Of a stretch of 59,422 bases of DNA, positions 16,655-25,485 are shown in pieces (within the stretch, counting starts at the first letter, position 1; every line of letters begins with the position of its first letter). This DNA comes from Bacillota bacterium (GTDB taxonomy: Bacteria; Bacillota; Negativicutes; Sporomusales; CTSoil-080): NCBI GenBank assembly GCA_017889725.1, contig JAGGAE010000026.1:1-59422 (forward strand), in the 5' to 3' direction. The notes under the pieces are model-generated. The model was not told the DNA's origin. It did no database searches and worked only from the letters and a program-made list of their open reading frames with translations. The position numbers were made by a program, and so were the translations under genes.

Positions 16655-17733
16655 TTATTGACATCTACTTTTTTCAAACTCCTCTTTCACATTCTTAATT
16701 AATGTTGAACTATTAAATAGTTCTAATGCTGAATAAGCAAATGCTCTAATAGTCATTAACATTTTCGTCTTAGCTTCAGCACTATTAGCATACTCTAAAA
16801 ACTTCACTTATATTCAAACCCAGCCTTTTTCAAATTTTTGTGCATTAACTCAATAAGCTGAGAATTAAGTACTAAATCATCATAAGAATTTTCAAACTGC
16901 TTAATATCAAGTTTAGCACCCGTCATAAGTGCTGCCCCTTTAGCACAATTCTTCACTTTTTCAGAAACCTGAGTCAAATAACTCCTTTTTTCTGAGCGTA
17001 CATAAAATTGGCAAGTACACCTTTCAGGAATAATATTGGGAGCTTCTCCTCCCTCCGTAATAATGCCATGGATACGTACATCCGGTTTTAACTGCTGTCG
17101 TAACGCATTAATTCCCGCAAAGGTCAAGTTAATTGCATCTAAAGCGTTAATGCCTTCATGCGGATATGCCGCTGCGTGACTGGCTTTTCCTTTAAACTCA
17201 AACCCCCAGGAATCCATCGCCAATGCTTTCGCTTTCAAATTAGTGGTCTCACATAAATGCATTTGAAAAACTGCATCAATATCATCGAAAGCACCCTTAT
17301 TAACCAAATCAATTTTTCTTCCTATGGTTTCTTCTGCAGGGGTTCCTAAAACAACTACTTTTCCAGTAAAAACCTCTTTTATTTTTGATAAAGCCAAAGC
17401 AGCTCCCACCGTACTTCCGGCAATCCAATTATGTCCACAAGTATGGGCTGCTTTCTTTTCTTCCCCACAATATGGCAAAGCATCATATTCGGCCAAAAAA
17501 GCAATCGTTATGCCATCATCATCGCCCAACTCAGCTCTAAAAGCTGTTTGTACTCCCAAATAAGGATATTGTACTTTAAATCCATTTTCTAATAATATAT
17601 TAACCAGATATTGCGAAGAAAGATATTCTTCATCCCCTAATTCGGGATGTTCGAAAATATAATCGCTAATCCCTTCCAATTTCTCTTTTAGCTCTAGGAC
17701 AACGCTATCTACTTGTTTTTCCATATCCTCCAT
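16655..17733 (-). pseudogene. M20-family amidohydrolase/peptidase, broken by a frame-shifting internal loss
   Basis: The first 309 codons (17733-16804) read as a typical zinc aminoacylase/amidohydrolase. They show EYDALPYCGEEKKAAHTCGH, the GTPAEE motif, SHAAAYPHEGINALDA and the lid domain. The frame then stops at 16804. The next frame, 16796-16655, encodes EYANSAEAKTKM...IKNVKEEFEKS, which is the normal C-terminal helix of the family. What is missing is the piece in between, some 35-40 residues with the GSTDMGNVS-type metal-binding segment. So an estimated 100 bp was lost near 16795-16805 with a frame change. Such enzymes cut acyl amino acids or small peptides, which suits the adjacent lysine catabolism genes. 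Confidence 0.8.
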
Positions 17734-17764
17734 CTATTTCACCCCTGAAACTAAATAATCTTTT

Positions 17765-18424
17765 TTATTCTATTTGCATAGTATCCGGTTTAGTCTCCAG
17801 AGTATAGCCGTCTATATACCCTTGGCTATATAGACGGCTGTCGGCAGACCGTCTGATTTTAACAGGACCGGCCTCCTTGGGATGGTAACTCTCATATACA
17901 GCAACCACATCCTGATCTTTGACCAGAATAAGTCCCCATTGATTTTTTTCCACTTGTTCCTCAAACTTTTTATGTAAGCCGTCCAAAAAACCCTTGATAT
18001 AGTCATTGGCCAGTGCCACTCCTTTGGCCCGGTCTTGTCCCGCCCGAATCTCTTTTGCCTTGTAGGTAATAACCCGAAAAGCAAATAGATATACTTCCCG
18101 GGCTACTGCAGTATCTTCCTGCCGACCAATAAAGCATAATTTGCTGATACCGTTTTTTTTGAAATATACAGAGTAACACCGAAAGTTATCAGCGATAATC
18201 GCCGATAATACGCCGGCATACCAGGGACGCCTTTGAAATTCGGCAACCGCCGCTTCCTTCACCTTGCCGTTTTCCTGCTTGCCGTCTAAATCAGCCATTG
18301 TCAGCTTATGCTTAGCCAATAATTCCTGCGCCTTTAAAATCGAAGCCTCCGCCTCGTTAGAAAAAGAACTGCCAGCCTTAGCCAGCAGCTTACGAATTTT
18401 ATCAACGATTTTTTCTTGATTCAT
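17765..18424 (-). CDS. DUF2786 domain-containing protein
   Basis: The protein is 219 aa. The N-terminal 40 residues (KIRKLLAKAGSSFSNEAEAS, then ILKAQELLAKHKL) are the DUF2786 motif. This is a short helical domain also found in phage and mobile-element proteins. The remaining 160 residues form the mixed alpha/beta region usual in longer members. Function is unknown. There is no signal peptide or membrane helix. The gene lies between the broken M20 gene and kamA with separate gaps, and nothing ties it to lysine metabolism. Confidence 0.8.
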   Translation of the reverse strand: MNQEKIVDKIRKLLAKAGSSFSNEAEASILKAQELLAKHKLTMADLDGKQENGKVKEAAVAEFQRRPWYAGVLSAIIADNFRCYSVYFKKNGISKLCFIGRQEDTAVAREVYLFAFRVITYKAKEIRAGQDRAKGVALANDYIKGFLDGLHKKFEEQVEKNQWGLILVKDQDVVAVYESYHPKEAGPVKIRRSADSRLYSQGYIDGYTLETKPDTMQIE

Positions 18425-18508
18425 AATGCTGTTTCCTCTGCCGGACTGTCGGTAATAGTCCTAGTATAGCGGAAGTCACGGAAAAAGAAAACTCTTGACT
18501 TTAAAATA

Positions 18509-19756
18509 TTATTTTTTGTCGTTTTTCTTTGGTTCAATGCTGCATATTTCATTATTGTTCAAAAGTGCGAGCAAGCCTATATTGCTGTCGTGATGATTAC
18601 TACCGCAAACCTCACATGGACGGCTAGGGTCGACCACATACTTCGGCTCGGTATAAACAGTAAATTTTCCTTCATAGTTACGCAATATGGTTTTACCCGA
18701 ATTCTGCGAAACCAAATACTGCGGCATCACCGGAATTTTTCCGCCGCCTCCGGGCGCATCAATTACATAAGTTGGAACCGCCAGCCCCGAAGTATGCCCG
18801 CGCATGTATTCAATAGCCTGAATACCCGAACTGACCGGTGTTCTAAAATGCTGTATTCCCATGGACATATCGCATTGATAAATATAATACGGTTTAACCC
18901 TGATTTTCAATAGCTGCTGCATTAATCGCTTCAATAATTCCGGACAATCATTAACGCTCTTTAACAATACCGTCTGATTGCCCAGCGGTACTCCGGCATC
19001 GGCCAGCCTTTCGCAAGCTTCCCGGGCCGCCGAGGTAATTTCATTGGGGTGATTAAAGTGAACGTTGACATACACCGGATGGTACCGTTTTAAAATATTG
19101 CAAAGCTCAGGCGTAACACGCTGCGGCAGTACCACTGGGGCTCGGCTGCCAAAACGGATAATCTCAACATGGGGAATTTGCCGCAATTCTTTAAGCACAT
19201 ATTCGATTAACTCATCACTGATTAAAAAGGCGTCACCACCCGACAAAATAACATCACGAACCACCGGAGTTTCACGAATGTACTGGATGCAGCGGTCAAT
19301 TTCCGCTTTCGTGCGCGAATGATCGCAAGCACCAGCTAAACGCCGTCTGGTACAATGGCGGCAATACATAGCACATTGGTCGGTAAGTAACACCAGCACC
19401 CGGTCCGGATAACGATGCGTTAGCCCAGGTACCGGCGAATCAGCATCTTCGTGCAAAGGATCAGCCATGTCAGACGAACCGAAATCTAATTCTGCCGCCG
19501 TCGGTATTGCCTGCTTGCGTATCGGGCAATGGGGATTATCTAGATCAATCAATGAGGCATAATATGGAGTAATTGCCATGCGAAACGTTTTTAAACAATT
19601 GCTAACGCCTTCTACTTCTTCCGCAGTTAACGGAATAATCTGCTGCAGTGTTTCAATCGAGGTAATCCGGTTGGCAACCTGCCAGCGCCAATCTTGCCAT
19701 TGTTCTTCGGTAACATTAGCCCACAAAGGGATATCACGATAATTTCTCATTTGCAT
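18509..19756 (-). CDS. kamA: L-lysine 2,3-aminomutase
   Basis: A radical SAM, PLP-dependent enzyme that converts L-lysine to L-beta-lysine, the first step of lysine fermentation. The protein is 415 aa, the same size as the clostridial enzyme. The 4Fe-4S motif is CAMYCRHC with cysteines at 128, 132 and 135. The PLP lysine is Lys340 in APGGGGKIPV. The C-terminal zinc cysteines PCEVCG are present. It is the last gene of the kdd-kamB-kamD-kamE-kal-kce-kamA series on the minus strand, 68 bp after kce. An acetyl-beta-lysine role is less likely because no acetyltransferase is present. Confidence 0.96.
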   Translation of the reverse strand: MQMRNYRDIPLWANVTEEQWQDWRWQVANRITSIETLQQIIPLTAEEVEGVSNCLKTFRMAITPYYASLIDLDNPHCPIRKQAIPTAAELDFGSSDMADPLHEDADSPVPGLTHRYPDRVLVLLTDQCAMYCRHCTRRRLAGACDHSRTKAEIDRCIQYIRETPVVRDVILSGGDAFLISDELIEYVLKELRQIPHVEIIRFGSRAPVVLPQRVTPELCNILKRYHPVYVNVHFNHPNEITSAAREACERLADAGVPLGNQTVLLKSVNDCPELLKRLMQQLLKIRVKPYYIYQCDMSMGIQHFRTPVSSGIQAIEYMRGHTSGLAVPTYVIDAPGGGGKIPVMPQYLVSQNSGKTILRNYEGKFTVYTEPKYVVDPSRPCEVCGSNHHDSNIGLLALLNNNEICSIEPKKNDKK

Positions 19757-19824
19757 GCATCTCCCAAAAATAATAGTATAGTAAAAAACCGAGGACGGTT
19801 AGCCCTATGCAGAGTTTACTTATT

Positions 19825-20640
19825 TTAACGAGTCAAGCCCAAAATTCCCCTGGCTTCCTCCGGTGTGGCAACTTTCCGACCCATTTCACCCGCCAATCGT
19901 GCAATACGTTCTACCAGTTGGGCGTTACTGTCCGCTAACACACCTTTCCCATAATATACATTATCTTCAAATCCAACCCGGATATGTCCGCCCATAACAA
20001 TAGCCATCATGGCAAGAGGCAGTTCAAAACGCCCGATCCCCGCCACCGACCAGGTGCTGCCGGCAGGCAGAGAATCCACTAAATGTACCAAGTGCCTTGC
20101 CTCTCCGGGGATTCCGCCTGGCACACCCATAACAAAATCGAAATGCAAGGGTGTCCGTAAAATGCCCTTTTTGACCAGCATTAGAGCCGTTTGAATCATC
20201 CCTACGTCAAACACTTCGATTTCCGGCTTTATACCCCGTTCCGACATCATTTTAGCAAATTCTTCGACCATCGGAATCGAGTTGGAAAATATCTCACTGC
20301 CGAAATTAACCGTTCCGGTAGTAAGTGTAGCCATTTCCGGCGTCAATTCCAGCGGCCGTAACCGCTCCTTGGCCGTCATCCAAGCGGCGCCGCCGGTGGA
20401 AGCTTGAATAATTATATTGCTTTTCTTTTTTATCAGTTCCATGGTCTTTTCAAACACGGCTTTGGACTGCGTAGCCTCACCGGCAGCATCCCTCACATGA
20501 AGGTGAATAATAGACGCCCCTTTTTCGGCGCACTTGGCCGCTTCATCGGCAATTTCCTCCGGCGTGACCGGAAGAGCCGGATTATCCTTGCGGGAAGTTT
20601 CCGCACCAACCGGTGCTACTGTTATAATCAAACTATCCAT
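19825..20640 (-). CDS. kce: 3-keto-5-aminohexanoate cleavage enzyme
   Basis: This 271-aa zinc enzyme of the BKACE family (DUF849) condenses 3-keto-5-aminohexanoate with acetyl-CoA. The products are acetoacetate and 3-aminobutyryl-CoA. Diagnostic segments are IITVAPVGAET at the N-terminus, GASIIHLHVRD with the metal-binding HLHVRD, TTGTVNFGSE, and GGHIRVGFEDNVYY near the C-terminus. The start follows GGAGGTG by five bases. It begins four bases after kal ends, and the product of kce is the substrate of kal, so the pair is clearly coupled. Confidence 0.95.
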   Translation of the reverse strand: MDSLIITVAPVGAETSRKDNPALPVTPEEIADEAAKCAEKGASIIHLHVRDAAGEATQSKAVFEKTMELIKKKSNIIIQASTGGAAWMTAKERLRPLELTPEMATLTTGTVNFGSEIFSNSIPMVEEFAKMMSERGIKPEIEVFDVGMIQTALMLVKKGILRTPLHFDFVMGVPGGIPGEARHLVHLVDSLPAGSTWSVAGIGRFELPLAMMAIVMGGHIRVGFEDNVYYGKGVLADSNAQLVERIARLAGEMGRKVATPEEARGILGLTR

Positions 20641-20644
20641 GGTT

Positions 20645-21031
20645 TCACCTCCGTTGCTTTTCCATAGGAACTACACAAGTTCCGCTGGCCTTACATACCA
20701 CGACAGGCTCTGTTAGTACCAAAGCCGCGGATTCATGCGACGCATTTTTATCTAAAGAAATTACTTTCGTCGCAACAAATTCCATCCGACGAGAAGTTTT
20801 TCCCGTCTTCACGATACTACCACGTGCCTCAATAAAATCACCCGCAAAAACCGGGGCTTTAAATTCAACATTGTCATAGGCAACAAAAAGCCCTTCATCT
20901 CCATCCAGGCGAATAAGCAACTCTGTCGCTACATCACCAAACAAATCCAACATACGAGAACCGTTGACCAACCCACCCGCGTAGTGAGCATCATGCTCGC
21001 TCATTCGTATACGAATTAAAGCTTCTTCCAT
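20645..21031 (-). CDS. kal: 3-aminobutyryl-CoA ammonia lyase
   Basis: This 128-aa hotdog-fold enzyme removes ammonia from L-3-aminobutyryl-CoA to give crotonyl-CoA. The hotdog core is seen as [20 protein letters not shown], then [20 protein letters not shown] and a beta strand region. The ATG at 21031 is eight bases after a GGAG that overlaps the kamE stop codon. The in-frame GTG at 21040 would sit inside that site and is rejected. Lying between kamE and kce in the lysine operon, its role is well supported. Confidence 0.93.
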   Translation of the reverse strand: MEEALIRIRMSEHDAHYAGGLVNGSRMLDLFGDVATELLIRLDGDEGLFVAYDNVEFKAPVFAGDFIEARGSIVKTGKTSRRMEFVATKVISLDKNASHESAALVLTEPVVVCKASGTCVVPMEKQRR

Positions 21032-21036
21032 TACAA

Positions 21037-21786
21037 TCACTCCAATATATTCATATTATTCTTATATTGTTGGACCAGAAAAGAGGCCACATGCTCCGCA
21101 TAAGTATTGGGACCAAAACCAGCGTCATAGCCCAGTTCCTTCGCCAACTCGTGCGTAATTCTCGGCCCGCCCACCACTAATGTGATTTTATCCCGCAAAC
21201 CTTCAGCCTCCAACATATCTGCTAACTTAGTCAGATTCGTAATATGAATATTTTTTTGCGTTACCACCTGAGAAACCAGAATGGCATCAGCCTCCATCTC
21301 ACTGGCTTTACGAACCAGTTCCTCACACTCCACTTGCGCCCCCATATTGACGGCATTAATTTCATGGTAACTTTCCAAACCCTTATGCCCGTTAAATCCC
21401 TTCATATTCATAATGGCATCAATGCCCACTGTATGGGCATCACTTTCGATACAAGCCCCGACTACATTAAGCTTTCGCTGTATCTTTTGCTGAATAAATT
21501 CGTCGATTTCTTTTTTAGACAATACCTCAAGAGTAACCTCTGGTACAACAATTTTGGTCATATCCACCGTATTCTTACATTTTGCATAAATAACAAAATA
21601 GCTGAAAGTATCACTGATGGCTTCAGCATGAACCACCGCAGCCTCTTCTAACCCCATATCGGAAACCAATTGCCGGGCCGCTTCTTTTGCCGCGCCGCTG
21701 AATGCAACCGGAAGGGTAAAAGAAAGCTGCACCATGCCGTCGCCCAAGGTATCGCCATACGGCCTGACATTTGTTATATCCATCAT
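21037..21786 (-). CDS. kamE: Lysine 5,6-aminomutase beta subunit
   Basis: The 249-aa cobalamin-binding subunit of the enzyme that moves the terminal amino group of beta-lysine to give 3,5-diaminohexanoate. The adenosylcobalamin signature DAHTVG (DxHxxG), followed by [10 protein letters not shown], is near residue 127. The Rossmann-type B12 domain continues through [23 protein letters not shown]. It overlaps kamD by four bases (ATGA), which indicates translational coupling of the two subunits. Confidence 0.95.
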   Translation of the reverse strand: MMDITNVRPYGDTLGDGMVQLSFTLPVAFSGAAKEAARQLVSDMGLEEAAVVHAEAISDTFSYFVIYAKCKNTVDMTKIVVPEVTLEVLSKKEIDEFIQQKIQRKLNVVGACIESDAHTVGIDAIMNMKGFNGHKGLESYHEINAVNMGAQVECEELVRKASEMEADAILVSQVVTQKNIHITNLTKLADMLEAEGLRDKITLVVGGPRITHELAKELGYDAGFGPNTYAEHVASFLVQQYKNNMNILE

Positions 21787-23345
21787 TGTCTTTTTCCTCC
21801 TTGGAGCATTAGCGGAATAAACGGATTCAGATAGTCCGGTGCCTTTACAATAACCCCATCCAGACCTTTACCGCCTTCCGGCTTGCGGGCTATCTCGGCA
21901 AAAGACCCTTGAGCAATCGCTTCCATTAGCCCCATATCGGCTATTTGTTTTAAGAAATCAACCGCTTTTTCCAATACTTCACTGGCCCTCTTTTGAATAA
22001 AACCTTCCGGCTGAAAACAAATTTCATCCGATAGATCCTTCATGGTACTAAAAACATAGCGTGCCGCCTGGATACTTAAAAAACGGTCCTGGATATGAGG
22101 CGTATGAATCGCTTCTGTCATCATTCCCAGAAGATGAATACTTTGCCCGGTCATAACCGAACATACATTAAACAGCGTATCCTGTACATGACCTTTGAAA
22201 ATATTTCCAGTCATATATTTGGTCGGAGGCATATATTTTATCGGACTATCCGGAAATACTTCCCGGACCAGTTGGGCCTGTGCCACCTCATAGAGAAAAC
22301 CATTCGGCGTATTAGGATCGATTTCAAAGGCATGCCCCAGTCCGAGCTGTTCAGATACCATACCGCTCCGAAATGCAAATTGTTCATTAATTAGTTCAGA
22401 TGCCAACACCGTATGTGCCGCTTCAATTGCATCGGCGGTAGTCAAATAATTATCTTCCCCTGTATTAATAATAATCCCGGCATAGCCGTTTATCAGGCGG
22501 GAAAAGAACTGGTCCACAAAAGTTCTCTTCATATTAATGTCGCGAAAAATAATGCCATACATCGAATCGTTGAGCATAACATCCAATCTTTCCAACGCGC
22601 CCATTGCGGCAATCTCAGGCATACATAACCCCGAACAATAATTTGTCAGATATACATACCTGTTGATTTCCTTGCTAACCGAGTCAAGAGCCTCACGCAA
22701 AATCTTAAAATTAGCTTGTGTGGCGTACGTTCCTCCAAAGCCGGTAGTCGTCGGCCCATACGGAACATAATCCAGTAAACTTTGGCCAGTAGTCCGGATA
22801 ACCGCGATAATATCCGCTCCCTGCCGGGCGGCTGCCTGAGCCTGCACCGCATCCTCATACACGTTGCCGGTAGCTACAATAACATATAGCATGGGTTCCC
22901 GGCCCTTCCCAAGCTCACCGATTAGGCTACTACGTTCCTGCCGGCGCGCCCGTATTTTCTCCAGTGCCTGCTCAGCATAAGCATAAGCCCTGTCGATTAT
23001 GGCTTTTTCTTCCGCCAGCGGCAACTTGGTAAGAACTATATTGCCCGCCGCTACTTCCTCGGCAATTTGCTGGGGCGTTTGATTTAACTGAATGACTGCG
23101 TTTATCATCCAAAATAGAACACCTTTCCCCAGCATACCTGCCTGACAAAGTTTATCTATAACTACATTGACAAGCGGGATATCGTTCGAGTCCACTCCGT
23201 CAATTCCTAATAACCGCAATACAGTACGTTCCACACTGACTGTTGTGTGCGCGTCAATATGCTGCTGCACCTGGCCTACAATTGCGGCAGCCAATCTACG
23301 GCCTTCCGCAATGCTGTTTTGATTTAAGTTCAACTTACCCAACAT
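21783..23345 (-). CDS. kamD: Lysine 5,6-aminomutase alpha subunit
   Basis: The 520-aa catalytic subunit with a TIM barrel that holds PLP and the adenosyl group. Recognisable parts are LYVIVATGNVYEDAVQAQAA, GADIIAVIRTTGQSLLDYVP and the GFGGTYATQANFKI segment, all highly conserved in KamD. The length matches clostridial KamD (about 516). It is preceded by kamB and overlaps kamE. The protein depends on KamB/KamC-type reactivation in other bacteria. Confidence 0.95.
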   Translation of the reverse strand: MLGKLNLNQNSIAEGRRLAAAIVGQVQQHIDAHTTVSVERTVLRLLGIDGVDSNDIPLVNVVIDKLCQAGMLGKGVLFWMINAVIQLNQTPQQIAEEVAAGNIVLTKLPLAEEKAIIDRAYAYAEQALEKIRARRQERSSLIGELGKGREPMLYVIVATGNVYEDAVQAQAAARQGADIIAVIRTTGQSLLDYVPYGPTTTGFGGTYATQANFKILREALDSVSKEINRYVYLTNYCSGLCMPEIAAMGALERLDVMLNDSMYGIIFRDINMKRTFVDQFFSRLINGYAGIIINTGEDNYLTTADAIEAAHTVLASELINEQFAFRSGMVSEQLGLGHAFEIDPNTPNGFLYEVAQAQLVREVFPDSPIKYMPPTKYMTGNIFKGHVQDTLFNVCSVMTGQSIHLLGMMTEAIHTPHIQDRFLSIQAARYVFSTMKDLSDEICFQPEGFIQKRASEVLEKAVDFLKQIADMGLMEAIAQGSFAEIARKPEGGKGLDGVIVKAPDYLNPFIPLMLQGGKRQ

Positions 23346-23377
23346 CTTCCCCCACCCTCTTTAAAAGCGTATTGCCT

Positions 23378-24397
23378 CTAAGCATATAGTTTTTCCCTCA
23401 TAATATCAGCAACCGGAATGGGATGTAACGCTTCCCCCATTTCCCTGAGTAACGTGTCGGGTTCCAGTCCTTCTCCTCCGGGAAACGTCGGATTTATGGT
23501 CACTCCTAACAGCTCTATAGGTTGACGGACGTAAAATTGCACTCCCTTTAGCATCAGCCGTCGCCATGTCGCAGCAGGTAAAAATAGCTTACTGCCGTTG
23601 TCAAGAATTACCACAGGCGTATTTCCCGCCTTTACCAAAGCTTCTCCTAAGCCTTCCCCGATTGCCCCTTTCAGTATCAAGACCTTCCTTGGTTCGGAAA
23701 GCAGCTTCTGCCACTCCTTTTCACTGAGAAGAAGTGTCGTAAGAGCGGCTTTTGTATTTCCACTTTCATTTATAAAAATGGCTTTTTCTTGGTATTGCTG
23801 CGCCAAAACTTGATACTTAGCCTCGCATTTCGGCAACGTAAGTTGCTCAACCCGGGCCTGCGTCCTATTAACCAGTTCTTGGAGGTTACGGCTTAGAGTT
23901 GCACCAGTAGCTAAAATTACCTGGCGACTAACCGCCGGATCTGCGGCTGATTGTCTGTCAAAAGCACCGTCAATCAGCATGCAGTCTGCCCCCCACCCCT
24001 TTACACTGTCCCACAGCTCCCGGAGCTGGCTGTTTTTACTTGGCCCGGCCAGAACAACGTTAGCGTTTTCCTTGGCTTTTACAATAACAATTTTGCCCAT
24101 CGAAGTAGTAACTTCCGTATCTTGGAGATGCTCCCATTTGGCCCAATCTACAATAGCTTTTTCCGCAGTGGCCACTAGCGTTCCCGGCAGAACAACCACG
24201 GGTGGTTTCTTTAAATTCGTAAGCGCGTCAAAGCTTTCCCCGTCCCGGCCAATCGAAGTTAACCCCATTACCCTATTTTCCGCATAAAGCATATTCTGAA
24301 TATAATTCATCGTGACGGTTTTACCCACATTTTTCGCCATACCAACCACGGTTAATACTGTCGGCGGAGTCTTAAATACCCTTTTCCAAGTCAACAT
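23378..24397 (-). CDS. kamB: KamB-like lysine 5,6-aminomutase reactivase subunit
   Basis: A 339-aa protein with a P-loop GMAKNVGKT near residue 19, so it should bind a nucleotide. The later part has ATGATLSRNLQELVNRT and VLILKGAIGEGLGEAL. It lies between kdd and kamD, the position of kamB in lysine-fermentation clusters. KamB is held to work with the MutS-like ATPase KamC to restore inactivated aminomutase. No kamC is present in this window. The start is seven bases after the kdd stop, with only a weak ribosome binding site, which suggests coupling to kdd translation. Confidence 0.8.
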   Translation of the reverse strand: MLTWKRVFKTPPTVLTVVGMAKNVGKTVTMNYIQNMLYAENRVMGLTSIGRDGESFDALTNLKKPPVVVLPGTLVATAEKAIVDWAKWEHLQDTEVTTSMGKIVIVKAKENANVVLAGPSKNSQLRELWDSVKGWGADCMLIDGAFDRQSAADPAVSRQVILATGATLSRNLQELVNRTQARVEQLTLPKCEAKYQVLAQQYQEKAIFINESGNTKAALTTLLLSEKEWQKLLSEPRKVLILKGAIGEGLGEALVKAGNTPVVILDNGSKLFLPAATWRRLMLKGVQFYVRQPIELLGVTINPTFPGGEGLEPDTLLREMGEALHPIPVADIMREKLYA

Positions 24398-24403
24398 AGA
24401 AAC

Positions 24404-25253
24404 TTACTCATACAACTTGCGGAAGGTAGTCATCAAACTTTCATCTTCCCGCAGCGTCTGAAGCACAAACGCCGCGTGTCCTTTACAATATCCATTACCA
24501 ATTAGCAAACTTACATCCTTGCCTATCCCTTCCGCACCTAACGCCGCATTCGTAAAGCTTGTTGCCATACTGAAGAAATAGACCATTCCGCCGTCTTTTG
24601 CCGCCATAATCGAGCCTATTTCCGTGCCCACGCCTTTTGGCCTCATAAACACACAACATGCCCGCCTTACCACCACCTCCGATCACTAGAACACTTTGAC
24701 CGGGACGCACCAAATTTGCCGTTTGGGCCGGTGCGCCCGCCACATCTAAAATCGACAACGCCAATTTTGGTGCCATATCCTTTGGCAGCACAGAGTAAAT
24801 TCCACTGCTGAACAACACGGCTTCAGCATCCACTGCCACCTGTTCTTTTTCCATATAAATTTCTTTGATTTTATGAATTTTAAGTGGGGTAAGCGCCAAT
24901 GACACCAGCGTTGCAATACAATCACCGACTTTAATCGGTGTTTTCCCGGACCATTTTGGCCCTATGGCTGCTACTTTACCAATCAGCATGCCGCCAGAAC
25001 CGGTAACCGGGTTATGGTGCTTGCCCCGTTGCGCGACAATTCCCAGAATAATCTTTTCCATAGCGGCGACATCGTGGTTCGCCTCTTTTTTTATTTGCGT
25101 AAAACTGGCGGAATCTATATTTAATGTATCTACTTCTATGAGAAGTTCGTTGTCATATATTTCCATGTCATTATCCAGTTTCCAGGCTGCCTGCGGCAAA
25201 GTCCCAACCGGTTCCAACACCCGGTGAGTTCCAAAAATGCATCCTTCTTTCAT
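24404..25253 (-). pseudogene. kdd: L-erythro-3,5-diaminohexanoate dehydrogenase, broken
   Basis: Kdd oxidises 3,5-diaminohexanoate to 3-keto-5-aminohexanoate with NAD. Frame one (25253-24640) gives the N-terminal catalytic part and the Rossmann glycine motif VLVIGGGGKAGMLCVYEAKRR. Reading on gives nonsense to 24495. A second frame, from about 24630 to 24404, gives TEIGSIMAAKDGGMVYFFSM, then ALGAEGIGKDV and IGNGYCKGHA, which is the normal C-terminus. About 60 residues of the NAD-binding middle are missing, with a frame change near 24620-24640. Together the parts make roughly 280 residues against about 345 expected. Without Kdd the lysine pathway would stop after the aminomutases. Confidence 0.85.
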
Positions 25254-25290
25254 GTTCTATACGCCCCCTATTTCGTGTTATTCTAAAATT

Positions 25291-25321
25291 ACTATATCAT
25301 GTGTAAAGCAATATATCATTC
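25291..25321 (-). promoter_or_regulatory. Possible sigma-A promoter of the lysine operon
   Basis: On the minus strand TTTACA is followed 16 bases later by TAGAAT, about 40 bases before the kdd start. It is a weak fit. Two palindromic sites lie just upstream. Confidence 0.3.
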
Positions 25322-25327
25322 GACATT

Positions 25328-25367
25328 CCGTATAAGGATACACTAAAATTTTGTACGCAACGTATAA
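25328..25367. promoter_or_regulatory. Two palindromes upstream of kdd, candidate PucR operators
   Basis: TTGTACG-CAA-CGTATAA (25351-25367) and GTAT-AAGG-ATAC (within 25328-25343) lie side by side upstream of the kdd operon. The first resembles a palindrome in the lysP-pucR region (27210-27225). This position suits activator binding. Confidence 0.4.
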
Positions 25368-25433
25368 ACAAACCTATATGCTTTCCTGCTCTTATTTTCC
25401 CTATAAATAACACACGTATGAGTCGTCATAATG

Positions 25434-25474
25434 ATTTAGGGAGGGGAAGGTAAACCACCTCCCCCTCCCTAAAT
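25434..25474. terminator. Stem-loop after lysP
   Basis: ATTTAGGGAGGGGAAGG and CCTCCCCCTCCCTAAAT form a long GC-rich stem twelve bases after the lysP stop codon. No clear U-tract follows, so termination may be partial and let lysP transcripts run into the lysine operon. Confidence 0.55.
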
Positions 25475-25485
25475 GAACAGGACCC

